NCBI GenBank assembly: GCA_034687125.1
Contig: JAQGBZ010000243.1
Location: 1-64,000 of the forward strand
DNA length: 64,000 nucleotides
DNA from: Neelides folsomi
Taxonomy: Eukaryota > Arthropoda > Collembola > Neelipleona > Neelidae
Reading direction: 5' to 3'
Shown here: in pieces, positions 12,574 through 24,925 of the stretch
Layout of the letters: each line of letters opens with the position of its first letter
How positions within the stretch are numbered: the stretch's first letter is position 1
Program-made: the position numbers and the translations under genes
The notes under the pieces: generated by a model
The model's database searches: none
What the model was told of the DNA's origin: nothing
What the model saw: only the letters and a program-made list of their open reading frames with translations

Positions 12574-14180
12574 TATTTAAAAAATTACAAAAAAGTACAT
12601 GGTACATATTCACAAGTGACTTAGATTTTTATAGTATCATATGTATTAGTTATATGTATTGTTCATAGTCAAACGGCAGGTTAAGGGCATGGGTATTGAG
12701 AAAAAAGCTTGAGCAATAAACAGAACTGAAACATAAATAAGGTAAATATAAAATATATCGTATAAGGTAGATGTTTAACGGATTTTTGTTTTACAAAGCC
12801 AATTGAAGACCTACATTTGAACCTTCGTAAACTGGTAGTTGGTATTGGTATAAATACCTATACTCAAGAATCCTTGGTTGGTTTGTTTATAGGAATACCC
12901 AAGCTAAAATTACTTAAGTAAAAGGTTGTTGAACAGACGGTTGTAATATTTATGTACAAGTTTCTCAACTCAATTTTAATTAACATTATCCTCATTATTG
13001 TAAATAGTACTGACACTGACTGAGTGTTTGTTTCAATATTCCATCAACTACAATATTTTTATATTCACATTTTGTAATTAAAAATTTAAAAAATCTTAAA
13101 TATATCAAAACTCACTAACAGGATTTGTTATTGTTATTGGCTGATTGGTATAAACTGTCATTATAAATACGGTGTCATTTAACAGTTTAATTTCTTAATC
13201 AAAACAACTCCTGTTAAGTTCTACTCCAATTGAACAAATAACAGTGAAATAAGGTAATTTTTAAACAATTACAAATATGCATTTATTGAACCTTGAAATC
13301 AGAATATGCATAAGTAGGTTGATTTTCACTTAAATGGGAGGAGAGACATTGAAAGTTGAAAGAATAATTATGATTATTATACGGAGAGGATGGCCATGAA
13401 TTATCTTTTGTAGGCTTTCGTGACCAAGTCGCCACTTTTAATTTCAAGTTTAGGCAGTGCAGACTGAAGCTCTTTACGCTTCTTTTGCCCTGAATACATA
13501 ATACTACTATATTGATAATTCCTATTTTAAAAGTTGTGTATATTTTCCTTTTTTTCGAATATCTCAATGATATAAAAAACCAACCAAGTGAGATTTTTTG
13601 TTTAATCTCCAATCCACCTCTCCCACCCAAAACTAAATTCCAGACAGAAAAGATCCCCCTTGTTCCTTGTTCATAGTATAAACTTTTATTGCTTTATATA
13701 AAATATTAAGATAGTGGTTGTAATTTTTAATGCCTTTAAGTTATCATAAATAAAGATTTATTGTCAAAAAACTAGAAGATAATTACTTCATACATGGTAA
13801 GTGGGATTTTTTATAAATACATGGTACAATATTATATATTAATGTATACACCTATCTGTATATTAACATTTACTGAATTAAATTCTCAAAATATCATATT
13901 TTGTTGTGTAATGAAATATTTACAAATGTATTGTATTTATAGTAGATAGTTATGGTAGGTATTCTACACAATATACGAGTTACAACATAAAGAAATATCA
14001 TAAAAGGATTGTTTGTAAACAAATCTTTTTCCTGCATCCTCATGTTGCACAATAAATCAGCAATGTTGGATCGCTCATATTCCAAACCTCTCCTTTTAAA
14101 CCACTCATTACGTTATAATAGGTCAAAGAATGATCTACACTTTTATTAAATCAGTGATAATTTTTTGATTTAGTTAAAAG

Positions 14181-17100
14181 ATGGGGGATTTAATTGGAAA
14201 TACGACTGTCATACCATTAGGTATTAGTGAAAATACAACTGTGAAAGCCGTTGAACATGATTCGGGAGATGTAGCATGGGTAAGGAAAATTTTTCAATTT
14301 TTCAATTTTAATTTTTTGTATCTAAAAAATAAAATAAATATTTTAAAATCCATTTAAAGTTGTTTTTACGTTCAAGCTTTTAACATCAAAAATATTATAT
14401 TTATTTATTAAAATTCAATTTTAATGTTTAAGATTTTGGCAAGTACGGCTCTTGTGTTCCTTATGATTCCAGGTTTGTAGAAACTTTACAATTTCAGTAT
14501 TTACAATTACAATTATTTGAGTATAACTCCTACCACATTTAAATAAATAAATACAATGAATTTACTTTTTTATGATTATTTTTAGGTGTTGGATATTTTT
14601 ACAGGTAAGTAAAATGGGTCTTAAGTACCTACTCTACTGCTAATTAAAGTTTGGTGCATGTTATTTATAATATGAGTTAAAATATTTGTGTATTAAAAAT
14701 ATAGTGGTCTTGCAAAGAGTAAGAGTTCTCTCAGCCTCATCATGTTGTCAATGTGGTCTGTCGCCATTGTCTCAGTTCAGGTATGCTTAAATTTTTGCTT
14801 TTTATTCATTGTCAGAACAAGAATGCGATATTAACTTAATATAAATATTAATATTCTTAATGATTTTCATGTTTATTGGCGATATGCGAGTGAAATCAAA
14901 TGTTGATAACCATTTATTGCATTTTTAGTGGTTTGCATTTGGATACTCATTAACATTCAGTAAAAGGTAATTTCGTTTCGAATTTCCTTCATAAGTTTTA
15001 TTGAAACGAATATTAACGAAAAATATTTCTATGATTTAGTGGAAATGGAGGAATGTTAATTGGCGACTTTGATCATTTGTTTCTTAATGGCGTAAGAGAA
15101 AATCCTTACATTGAAGGTTCAAAAATTCCAGAATTGGTCTTTTGCGTTTATCAATGTAAGAAAAATAAATTAACACTTTTAGGTCAAACAATCAATCAAA
15201 TGAATAAGCAGGAAAATTCAAAACTTGTCTTTGTTTTAGTGATGTTTGCTGCAATTACTCCAGCTTTGGCCATTGGAGCAGCAGCTGAAAGAGGAAGATT
15301 TCTTCCTACAATTGTGTTTATTTTCATTTGGACAACAGGTTAATTCAAATTCAAAATCCTTAATCTCTCAAAGCCTAAACTTGTTTTATTGCCATTAATT
15401 TAGTTGTATATGATTTTACTGCGATGTGGACTTGGAATCCGAATGGATGGTCTTTCAAGCTTGGAGGGTTGGACTTTGCTGGAGGAACACCAGGTCATTA
15501 TTTTATAGAAATAATCCATTATCACTTAATTGAATAATGTGCAAATGTTAGTTTCTTTCTAGTTCATATTGCATCTGGAGCAGCAGCTCTTGCATACGCA
15601 GTTGTTCTTGGCCAACGTTCTGATGAGGATAAAGAGGAAGCGATACCACACAATATGGCCAATGTAGCACTTGGCACTGCTCTTATTTGGTATAATTTTA
15701 CGATGCTCGAAAACACTACTCAAATGAAAATCTTTTTTTCTTTGAATCTTGAATTTTTCCCAAAATATGTATTTATATTGATTAGGTAGCATTCTACCAT
15801 GAATGACCTTCCTCCTAGACAAAATCTCAATTAAAATTGGGAAATCAATTTTTATATTTTAGGTTTGGTTGGTTCGGATTCAACGGTGGATCAGCATTGG
15901 CTGCTAATATGGTAAACATTTTCAATTATTTTAAATAATGATTTATTTGGAAAACGTAATTAGAGTGAGGATTATAGCTTACGATATAAAATTAAAAATA
16001 GATTTATATGATAGTCTATTTTTATTTTTAAAACCAACTATGTGTTTGTGCTGTGCAGTGACATAAGTAACCATGAATCACTTTAATTACGTTATATCCA
16101 TATATCACCCACTCATTGCTAATATTAGTATTATTAGTAAGTAGTGAAAATAGAATATATTTTTGTCTTTATTATTTAAATTCTTATATTGTCCACATTT
16201 CCAGCGATCAGTGATGGCTCTTGTTGTAACGAATTTGTCTGCCAGCGTTGGAGGCTTAACTTGGGCATTTTTGGATTACAGACACGAAAGAAAGTTTTCA
16301 GCTCTTGCCTTTTGCACAGGTTATTTTAAAAAGAATCAAAGTCTATACATTTACCTATTTACTAACTGTCTACTCAGTGGCGGTCCCAGAGGGGGTCAAC
16401 TGGGTCCACGGACCCCCCCCCCCCTTGACTTTGGAAAACGATGTAGATATAATCTAGTTATAACTGAAAAATAGGTGCAAACTAAAAATTTTTATTAGAA
16501 AATTTTCTCGGGACCTAAAGGTCCCGATTATTTGACAGACCTTTATGCTATTATAATGCATTATTTTTTAACAAACAAATTTGGACCCCCCTTCTACAAA
16601 TCCTGGGACCGCCCCTGTGTCTACTCATCGTTTACGAGAATTAAATTGATATCATGTTGATTAATTATTTTCATAGGAGCTATTGCCGGGCTTGTTTGCA
16701 TTACTCCAGGTAAATGTTATATTATTTGTTTTATAAAACTATCTAACATTGGTTAAATTAAAAACATTTCTGCTTATTCTAGATTAAATAATTTGTACTG
16801 ATCATTTAATAGATTTTTTACATTTTTCTTTAGGTTCGGGATTTGTCAGTCCTGCATCTTCCATTGTGTTCGGATTTGTTGGTGCCGTATCGTGCAATTT
16901 TGCTCTAAAATTGAAAAATATATTTCATTTCGATGATGCACTTGATGTTAGTAATTTTCAAATTACGTATAATTGCTACTTATTATATAATGACCAATTA
17001 TATTTATAATTTCATTGTAGGTATTTGCTGTACACGGAGTGGGTGGAATTGTAGGAAATCTCTTAACTGGAGTAAGTAAATATTTAATGTACTGGCAAGT

Positions 17101-17817
17101 TTATAAATTCCTGGCACACCGCGCCAGCTCTTTTAAAATAGGAGCAGAATTTTGTACGTTTGATTTACATTAAACGTTTTAAAAATCCTTGGAGTTATTT
17201 AGAAATTCAATATTCTAAAATACTGTTTCTTTTTAAATGTTATGGCGCGGTGTGTCAGGAATTTGTAAACTGACCAGTATTTAGATTGTTCGCTACCTAG
17301 TTCTTTATGCTATTTTATTTGTAGAACATAAAAATGCATCTTATTCTTTCAAATTCTTATAGATTTTCGCTCAAAAATCAATAGCAGCTCTTGATGGAAC
17401 GATTATTGATGGAGGATGGTTAGATGGAAATTGGATTCAATTAGCTCACCAAGCTGCTGACACTGCCGCTGGACTTTCGTGGTCATTTGTGGTCACGTTC
17501 ATCATCTTGTATATAATGAACAAGATCCCTGGGCTGAGTTTAAGAGCTGACCCTGAGGTAATTTAAAATCTTAATTCAATACTAAAAATTAATTTATATC
17601 TTAATTAAACAGTTTCTTATAATAACACACTATTTATTATAATCTGTAGGTTGAACGTTTGGGACTTGATCAAGCTGAATTGGGATTCAGAAGTTATGAA
17701 TTTATGGAAGTTGCAAAATCAACAGCTTCATTGCCCCTTGAATCAATTAGTTTAGGAAAAGGATTTTCAAGTATGAATAATAGTAAGATGAGCGATATTG
17801 AAATTACTGGATTGTAA
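14181..17817 (+). CDS. AMT/MEP-type ammonium transporter 1 (16 exons, 475 aa)
   Basis: Exons: 14181-14279, 14433-14472, 14586-14604, 14705-14780, 14929-14966, 15040-15155, 15240-15338, 15404-15493, 15563-15689, 15863-15911, 16205-16319, 16677-16709, 16834-16946, 17021-17071, 17363-17557, 17650-17817. Splices are GT-AG and the frame closes at 475 aa. The polytopic membrane protein carries the Amt signature DFAGGTPVHIASGAAALAYA through to QR, including the structural Asp, the first pore His (VHIASG) and the second pore His (AVHGVGG). It also has VGYFYSGLAKSK, the IPELVF/MFAAITPALAIGAAAERGR block, and ITPGSGFVSP. It belongs to the Amt/MEP side of the family and not to animal Rh proteins. It should conduct ammonium across the plasma membrane as a trimer. 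The Ser-rich tail after MNKIPGL resembles the regulatory C-terminus of the family. Two introns hold MITEs (16375-16617 and 17092-17277). Confidence 0.93.
16375..16617. mobile_element. 243-bp hAT-type MITE in AMT1 intron 11
   Basis: Terminal inverted repeats CAGTGGCGGTCCCAG on the left and CAGGGGCGGTCCCAG (reverse complement of the right end) differ at one base. The element is bracketed by perfect 8-bp target duplications TGTCTACT at 16367-16374 and 16618-16625. An 8-bp duplication and CAGxGGCGG termini are hallmarks of hAT elements. The interior has a run of C and no coding capacity, so it is non-autonomous. Confidence 0.93.
17092..17277. mobile_element. 186-bp TA-flanked mariner-type MITE in AMT1 intron 14
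   Basis: TA dinucleotides at 17090-17091 and 17278-17279 flank terminal inverted repeats of about 35 bp. The repeats begin CTGGCAAGTTTA on the left and CTGGTCAGTTTA on the right (read inward). Both run on through AAATTCCTG to CACACCGCGCCA with only a few mismatches. No coding capacity. Confidence 0.88.
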
Positions 17818-20001
17818 TTTTAAATTAGTTGTAAAATTATCTGACATTTTTATTCAGAAATTAATTTAGGTAAAAAATAGGTCATTGAGCTTCACTTAAT
17901 AGTACAATATAAAAAAATAAAAATAGGTTGTAGAATATTGTTATACTTATATTTGATTTATTACGAGTAATTTTATTGCACTTTGAATGCAATGAAAAAA
18001 TGTGTTTTTCTTTCGATGACTGATCTGATTTAGTATAATTTATATTGGTTAAGTATTAAAATGTTGTGTTTTTAAATAATACATAAGCTAACTAAAACTA
18101 AAGTTTTTCACATTTTAATATTCATTTACAATATGATTAATTATGCATTTTAAAAACACAACTTATAATATTAGATTTTGCATGAAAAAAATAATATTTA
18201 TTTGTAAAATATATGATTTCGAATTTTAATCTTGAAATGCAACAATTTTAACTTTTTAATATAATTTACATATCAGTAATTAAAATTAAAATTAATTTTA
18301 AATATTAATCAACAATAATTATTTTTTCATATTTATAAAATAGTCCGCGAGTAATTTAACTAATTAGATTAAAATAACGTTCAAAACAATTGGTTTAAGA
18401 TAAAATTATAAGTATGTACTCATTAACTGAAGTAAAATATTCATTCAAAAGTACTAGAATAATGCATTTTTTAGAAAAAAAATATTTAATAATAATTGAA
18501 AGTGATTAAAATTTTGCATTAATAAATTGCAAGTGATTAATGCAAAAGTATTAATTAATTAATAATATTTAATATCATGTAAAAATGCTTGTCAATAAAA
18601 TATATAACTACGATGGGTTTGATTATTATTTGTATATTTACACTAATTTTACCATATTTATTCACAGTGTATTTTTAACCTTGATCTTTATTTAAGTCAT
18701 GCTCATTATTTATATACTTACATAAGTACCAGTATTTTTTATTTCAACTTGCATAAATACAATTGAGAAAAATTTTATTTTCAAGGTTGGTATGCATTGT
18801 TTCGTTTTGACGCTCGGAAATTGGTCTTTATTTTGCGTGTTCGTAAAACAATTGCATAATAATGATTTAGGATATGGGTTTCATTGTGAACGTGAACTAA
18901 TAAACGTAGCCACAATTTTCAATTTAAACTCGTAACAGACTCTTCAAATTCTTCTCAAATGACAATTCCCATTACATTAGCATTTTACTCGACTTTGCCA
19001 TAAAATCATAATGGAAATGAGGTCCCATTCGTGTTAGTGCAGGTGAGAAAAGGGAAGAAATGTCGGGAATGGGAATGCAGACAACAATGTTGATTATTCA
19101 GGGGAGCAGAACCAACAAGGTAAACTTCTCTTGATGGCTTGTTAAGTACAATGAAGAAGGATTTGCCAGTGATACGCTCATTCTTGGCCAGTATAGTCAC
19201 TTCATCTACTATGTGATTGTGATAAAATGTAAAGTTATTTTTGATAGCCAACACACAACATCATACATATAATTTCCCCACCTGTGCACATTCTTTATAA
19301 AATTTATATATGCCTGTGTTCCACAATCGGCAAATCAGTATTATTGGATAGTTCATTTAACTTTTATTTCTTTAATGGGCATGTAAGTTTTTGTACAAGG
19401 TTTCTTATACAAGTGAGACGGTTAAGAGAAGAAGACGTTTCAAATGTGCAAATACACTATGTCTACCATATAACTATAACTAAATATGTATGCTCGTATA
19501 AGAGTTCCAAGTTCCACGGATTAAATCCAATTTACAATTTATCGTTAGTTGGGATGTCCAAGAACAGTTCTACTACCGCTTCAACCCAAGAACCATTGGA
19601 AAAACGAAAGTGAAATATATTTTTTTAGAATACTCCCTAGAATTAATTTTTGTGCACTTTCATTACCAAAACCTTGACCGCCAATCAATTCAAACTGATT
19701 TTGAAGAACTGAATGTGAGCCGGATTTTAATACTTATTATTATGATTTTAAAATTAACGTCGAGTAAGAGTCTTACATAATTAGAAATACTTTTTGAAAA
19801 TAAAATATAGAAATACTTAATATTATATTTGCATTGAATTTCAAAGCATGCAAGCATCAATTTTATATAATCTTATGCATTGGATATTCAAAAACGATTA
19901 CCCTGACCTAATAAGTGACATATAATAAATTATTACAGATTGCATAATAAAGGAAATAGCAGTTATTTTGAGCTCTACAACAAGGACGAAAATTGAGCAA
20001 A
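17818..20001. other. AT-rich spacer between the two AMT genes
   Basis: About 2.2 kb with no exon-like segment. The first kilobase, with long A/T runs, probably holds the AMT1 3' UTR. No repeat boundaries recognised. Confidence 0.6.
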
Positions 20002-23000
20002 ATGGATCAAGTATTAAACGAAACACACGAACAAGAGTTTCATTACAAAAGTGACTATGATAGAGGTCTGTTTATTTTATTCATCCTCCTTTAAAATGAT
20101 ATTAGTAATAATGATTTTAATGATGAGTTGATGAGTATGAAAGATGAATAATATGAATCATTTGTAATTGCTTTGTAGTGCAGTGTTAAAAAGTTCTTAA
20201 TGTTTTATATATTGATGACAGATTATCTCTAGTACTTATAAATGATTTGTGTATAGAAAATTTTAGTTTATGATTTGGACATGAACATTTATAAATATAC
20301 CATACTTAACTCTTTATTTATTCTAATTATTACTCTTCTCATTTAAATTCATCGAATGCTCTAATTTTTTTCAATATATCAATTCTTACGCCTATTTAGA
20401 GTTACTGATTTACACAATAATGTGTATACCATATATTCAAAATTAGCTTTAAATAATTATTAATTTATTAATAGCTAATAAAAATCGTTATTTTAGGTGA
20501 CATAGCATGGATGATGTCATGCAGTTCCATAGTGTTTTTAATGATCCCAGGTACAATTTTTTTTTACATATGAGAGCAAAAATTTACATATTAGCCTCAA
20601 TTTACAATAAATAATGAAAATTTATCAAAAAATTGTTTTTTGTCTTTATGCAGGTGTGGGCTATTTCTACAATGGAATGGCAAAAAGTATACTCTCAAAT
20701 TTTTAAAAATTTATAAATTTGACGATGTCAAATCTATTTGTACTTAAAAATTATTTTCTAAATATTAAATAAAATAAAAATATTATTTTATGGAGTTAAA
20801 AATAATTTTAAAACTATTACAGGTAAAAGCTCCCTTTCATTAATTATTCTTTGTTTTTGGTCGATCTCGCTAATTACTATACAGGTAAGAATTGAATTAG
20901 ATACCATTATACTATAAAGTTCAAAAGAGAAAATTATTCATGTTTTTGTAGTTTTATTAAAAATCAATTTGTTATTTTCTTTGATGAAAATAATTTACCA
21001 AATATGCGATATTTAATGCATACTACAATACTTACAATTGAGAGTGAATAAAGTCCATATCAAGATTCTAATTAATTTTTTCTCCCAATGATTTACTGCA
21101 TTTTAGTGGTATCTTTTCGGCTACTCGCTGACCTTCAGCAGAGAAGGAAGTTTCTTAATAGGAAACTTTGATCACGTATTTCTCTATGATGTCTTGGACA
21201 AACCTTCAATAGGAAATCCAAGGATTCCAGCTTTACTATTTTCAGTTTATCAAAGTGATTTCTAAAAAATGACTAATGAAGTATTGGCTTTAAATAATTT
21301 TTTGTTAATTTAATTGCAGGTTTATTTGCTTCGATTTGCCCAACAATTATTCTTGGAGCCTGTGCCGAAAGAACACGTTTTCTTCCCACTGCCATTTTCA
21401 TATTCTTGTGGTCAACATTCGTTTATGATTTTTTAGGTTTTATTTATATTAATAATGCATTTCGTGTATCAAGACTAATTTTTTAAAAAAATTCTTAACT
21501 TTTAGCATATTGGTCTTGGAATCCTAATGGTTGGACTTATAAACTTGGGTAAATTATGTATTAAAATTATTTTTTATTATATATGTCATTTTTTAAATAA
21601 AACGTTTATTTATTATGCATGTACTATATAATGCGTTTGTTTTACAGTGCTATTGACTTTGGAGGAGGAACACCTGTAATTTCAAATTTCCACATAATGT
21701 TTTACAGAGACTATTATTTAGATATTGTATATAAATTTTTTAATAAAGCAATTTATTTTGCAGATTCATATATCTACAGGTCAAGAACAATTTTTTATTG
21801 TAAAAAATATCGACGATACAAACAAAAAATTCTTGATCGCAAGATAATAAGCCAATAAATAATGAAATTAGGTGGAGCAGCTCTGGCTTTTGCATATGTC
21901 GTTGGAAAAAGAGAAAATTACAAAATTGAATCAAAACCTCACAATATGTCAAAGTAAGCACAAGAGACTATATATAAATATAAAAGTATATAAAAAACAT
22001 AAAGTAAGTTAAATAAATATTTTTGAGAGCATTTTCAGAACATTAATATAATATTTTATGTTTTTCAGCGTTGTTCTTGGAACTTCGTTCATTTGGTTTG
22101 GTTGGTTAATTGCAAACGCGGGTTCAGGGCTCGCTTCCAACCTCCGCGCTGTAATGGTGTTCTGTGTGACAAATATGTCAGGTAGTTGATTTCTTAACAA
22201 TTATTCATTAGATCCTATTTATTATAAAACCTTTAAAAGTAAATTAACGTATATCAGTTTATCACTGATAATATTTTCATTATATATTTATTTGTTTTAT
22301 ATAGCTTGTGCTGGAGGGATAACTTGGACACTTTTGGTAAGAAATAATTTAAAATGCTATCTTTACCAATTATTTAATTTAAATTGTCATTTTTTATTTA
22401 AATATTTTTTTCCATTTGTAGGATTATAGGTAGATAAAGTTTAAAATTTTGAATCAATTATGTATATCAATGTAAGATGTAAGCCTATTGTTTTTAACTT
22501 CGAATAGACATGAACAAAAATACTCAGCTCTTGGATTTTGCTGTGGTGCAATTGCAGGTTGATCTATTTGCTCTGATCAGATCAGATCAGAGTTGATCTG
22601 ATCTAACTCTAATTTATTTAAATTAATCAATATTGAATATTTTATATTTACATAATATGCTTAATTATATAATTAGGACTCGTTGCAATCACTCCAGCTT
22701 CCGGCTTTGTCAGTCCAAGTAAGAATTTTTAAAATATTATTAACTAAATTACATAAGTATGCCAAAATTGAACAATTGGCTATACAAATTCTTTATTGTT
22801 TTATAGCATATTCATTGGTGTTTGGAGTACTCGGTGCAGTTGCTTGCAATTTTTCTTTAAAGTTAAAGCATATCATCCATTGTGATGATGCATATGACGT
22901 GGTAAGCAAACCTAAAAACAATAATTTAAAAGATGTTTCTTTTGATAATAGATTTTCATGTGATTTAAATTATAGTTTTCTTGCCACGGAGTAGGAGGTC

Positions 23001-23641
23001 TTGTTGGTAAATGAAGATTTATGAGTTTATTAATTAACTATTCTTAATATCCATTAATAAATTTTCTACATTCTTTATTATTCTTCATTCTCTGTATTAT
23101 TGATTATTGATAATGGAAAAAACGGTAAATTTAAAATACTGATGTATAAAGAGAATATATACCTACAAATTAGTTTATATTAATATATTGTATTTGAAAT
23201 TTTTTAGGAAACTTATTGACCGGAATATTTGCTCAAAAGTCAATGGCAGCTTTAGACGGAACTGTAATAGCCGGTGGATGGGTTGATGGTCATTGGGCTC
23301 AATTGGGATATCAAGCCATTGATTCTGTAGCAAGTTTAGCATGGGTATTAAAATATTCTAAAGTAATATTAACTTTTAATTTTAATTAAGTGTTCAATTT
23401 TACAATATTTTCATGAAAGGCTTTTGCTGTGACATACATAATTTTATTCATTATGAACAAAATACCCGGACTCGAATTACGAGCTGCAATCGAAGATGAA
23501 GAAAATGGATTAGATGAAGCAGAGCTTGGTGTTTCTTGTTATGAACATGTTGAAGATATCAGACATCTTCACTTGCAATCAAATAATCATAAAGTGGCAA
23601 AACGAATTCTAAAAGATCAAGAAGAAACTGAAGGCTTATAA
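20002..23641 (+). CDS. AMT/MEP-type ammonium transporter 2 (19 exons, 458 aa)
   Basis: Exons: 20002-20065, 20497-20550, 20654-20686, 20823-20884, 21107-21254, 21320-21436, 21506-21548, 21648-21675, 21764-21779, 21872-21953, 22069-22181, 22305-22336, 22422-22429, 22508-22557, 22677-22718, 22807-22901, 22976-23006, 23208-23344, 23420-23641. All junctions are GT-AG and the frame closes at 458 aa. It is a tandem paralogue of the gene upstream, with shared motifs VGYFYNGMAK, LGACAERTRFLP, WSWNPNGW, IDFGGGTP, both pore His (IHISTGG and SCHGVGG), ITPASGFVSP and IFAQKSMAALDGT. Many intron positions match AMT1, but extra introns split exons that are intact there, giving 8-nt and 16-nt microexons. The 5' end is shorter than AMT1 and the acidic tail diverges. 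Expected role is ammonium conduction; a different tissue or stage of use would be an inference. Confidence 0.92.
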
Positions 23642-23942
23642 ACTAATAACAATATAAGAACTATTGCTTTTAAATTCATTTGTGTTTCATATTATTAATT
23701 ACTGCCTTTTTAATTCAACTTTATATTTTAATATTTTTAGACACGTTATATAATAAAACACTAATTTTGTATACTCGAGTATTGAAATTGAATTAATTTT
23801 CATTTTTGACTTGAATGGCATTCGGTTTTGGATTCGTAAATTCTTGAAAAACACTTTGGTTAAAGCTTCGGCCCCAGCAAAATGCTCCCTAATATTTAGT
23901 GATATTTTAAGATTTCAAAATTTTATACGACAATGGCCAAAT

Positions 23943-24229
23943 TTATATCGAGAATACCTTATCTACTTTGTATTGATATTGGCTGCTATATGGTCCAGAT
24001 CCTCCAGATGCGTATGGTCCGGGTGTTCCACCACCGCCTGGATACAATCCTGTTCTATCGTTAGTGAGTACTGGTCCACATCCGGGCTATTAATTTAACG
24101 ATTTTTTAAATAATTGAATTTATTGTTTAAATCAAATTCTCAGATTGTTTCAATTACATTAAACGAGGGTCCATAATTTCCAAATTCAGAAGAACCATCA
24201 CCTCCTCCGTAAACTCCTCCTGACGCCAT
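23943..24229 (-). CDS. Small Gly/Tyr/Pro-rich protein (2 exons, 71 aa), function unknown
   Basis: Exons 24158-24229 and 23943-24086 are joined by a 71-bp GT-AG intron. The start is MASGGVYGGGDGSSEFGNYG and the second exon is rich in GGGGTPGPYASGGSGPYSS, ending KVFSI. There is no signal peptide, so it is probably intracellular and disordered. A TATA box (TATAAAAG on the minus strand, 24348-24355) lies about 120 bp upstream. Codon-sized Gly repeats against a very AT-rich background argue that this is coding. It resembles no family I can name; it may be a lineage-specific low-complexity protein. It starts 0.3 kb from the AMT2 stop, on the opposite strand. Confidence 0.62.
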
Positions 24230-24347
24230 TAGATTATATTAAAATTTATGAAATAATTAATATTTTTAGTAATCTGTTACAGTATTGTATTAAATGAACT
24301 GGATATTATTTCTGATATAAAGAAGCAAAATTATTAAACAGAATTTG

Positions 24348-24355
24348 CTTTTATA
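24348..24355 (-). promoter_or_regulatory. TATA box of the small Gly-rich gene
   Basis: TATAAAAG read on the minus strand, at a plausible distance upstream of the ATG at 24229 for a short 5' leader. Confidence 0.55.
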
Positions 24356-24925
24356 CACCCACGAAAATTAAAATTTATAATGCGCCATTATCAGTGATAT
24401 ACTGAAACAATACATATTAACATGTTATCCCTATAGGCGTTTATTACAGTGCAGTGACTAAAATAGTATGAAAATATTTAATTTAAACTTTAGATTATAT
24501 ATTACTAATATGTTAACCTTTTACATCTGATTGTGCTTATTTTTAAAAGTGAATGAATTATCAGAATATGAATTAGGCATAAATGCATATAAGATATAAG
24601 AACGACAAATCGTTTGTTTATCTAATCTTTTTTACTGTGTATTTACAAAACGCCCATTTAAATTTTAAATGACTGGTAAATCCTCCTAATTGACGGTGTT
24701 ATCTAATTGACAATATTAAAATGTCAAGAATTCTTAAACGACTGATAAATAAACACTTAGGCGTTGTTTTGTTTTATTTGTTTTATTAAATGTTTATTGT
24801 TTTTTCGTGCACATAAAATATTCTTTTAATTTTTTTAAATAATAAAACCAGTTATTAATATTATAGACAAAATAACCATTTAAAGCAATTTTTACATTTT
24901 AATTAACTAAAATATAAGAATGTGT

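Larger units (their letters stand above)
10803..14180. other. AT-rich intergenic region between GH16 and AMT1
   Basis: No supported gene. It holds the likely divergent promoters of the GH16 gene and AMT1, a short AATC tandem repeat at 11231-11248, a perfect AGGTCA direct repeat at 12208-12220, and a MITE at 12386-12573. A TTTAG just before the AMT1 start codon (near 14173) could be the acceptor of a leader intron. Confidence 0.6.

Noticed and set aside
13283-13630. Minus-strand frame ending in SENQPTYAYSDFKVQ before an AATAAA
   Set aside because: Possible 3' exon, but no upstream exon or start could be joined, and an alternative frame (MYSGQKKRKELQ) is equally plausible.
13894-14085. Minus-strand frame containing a WFKRRG-like string in its upstream extension, briefly considered as a homeodomain
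   Set aside because: The surrounding residues do not match helix 3 of a homeodomain and no other helices are present.
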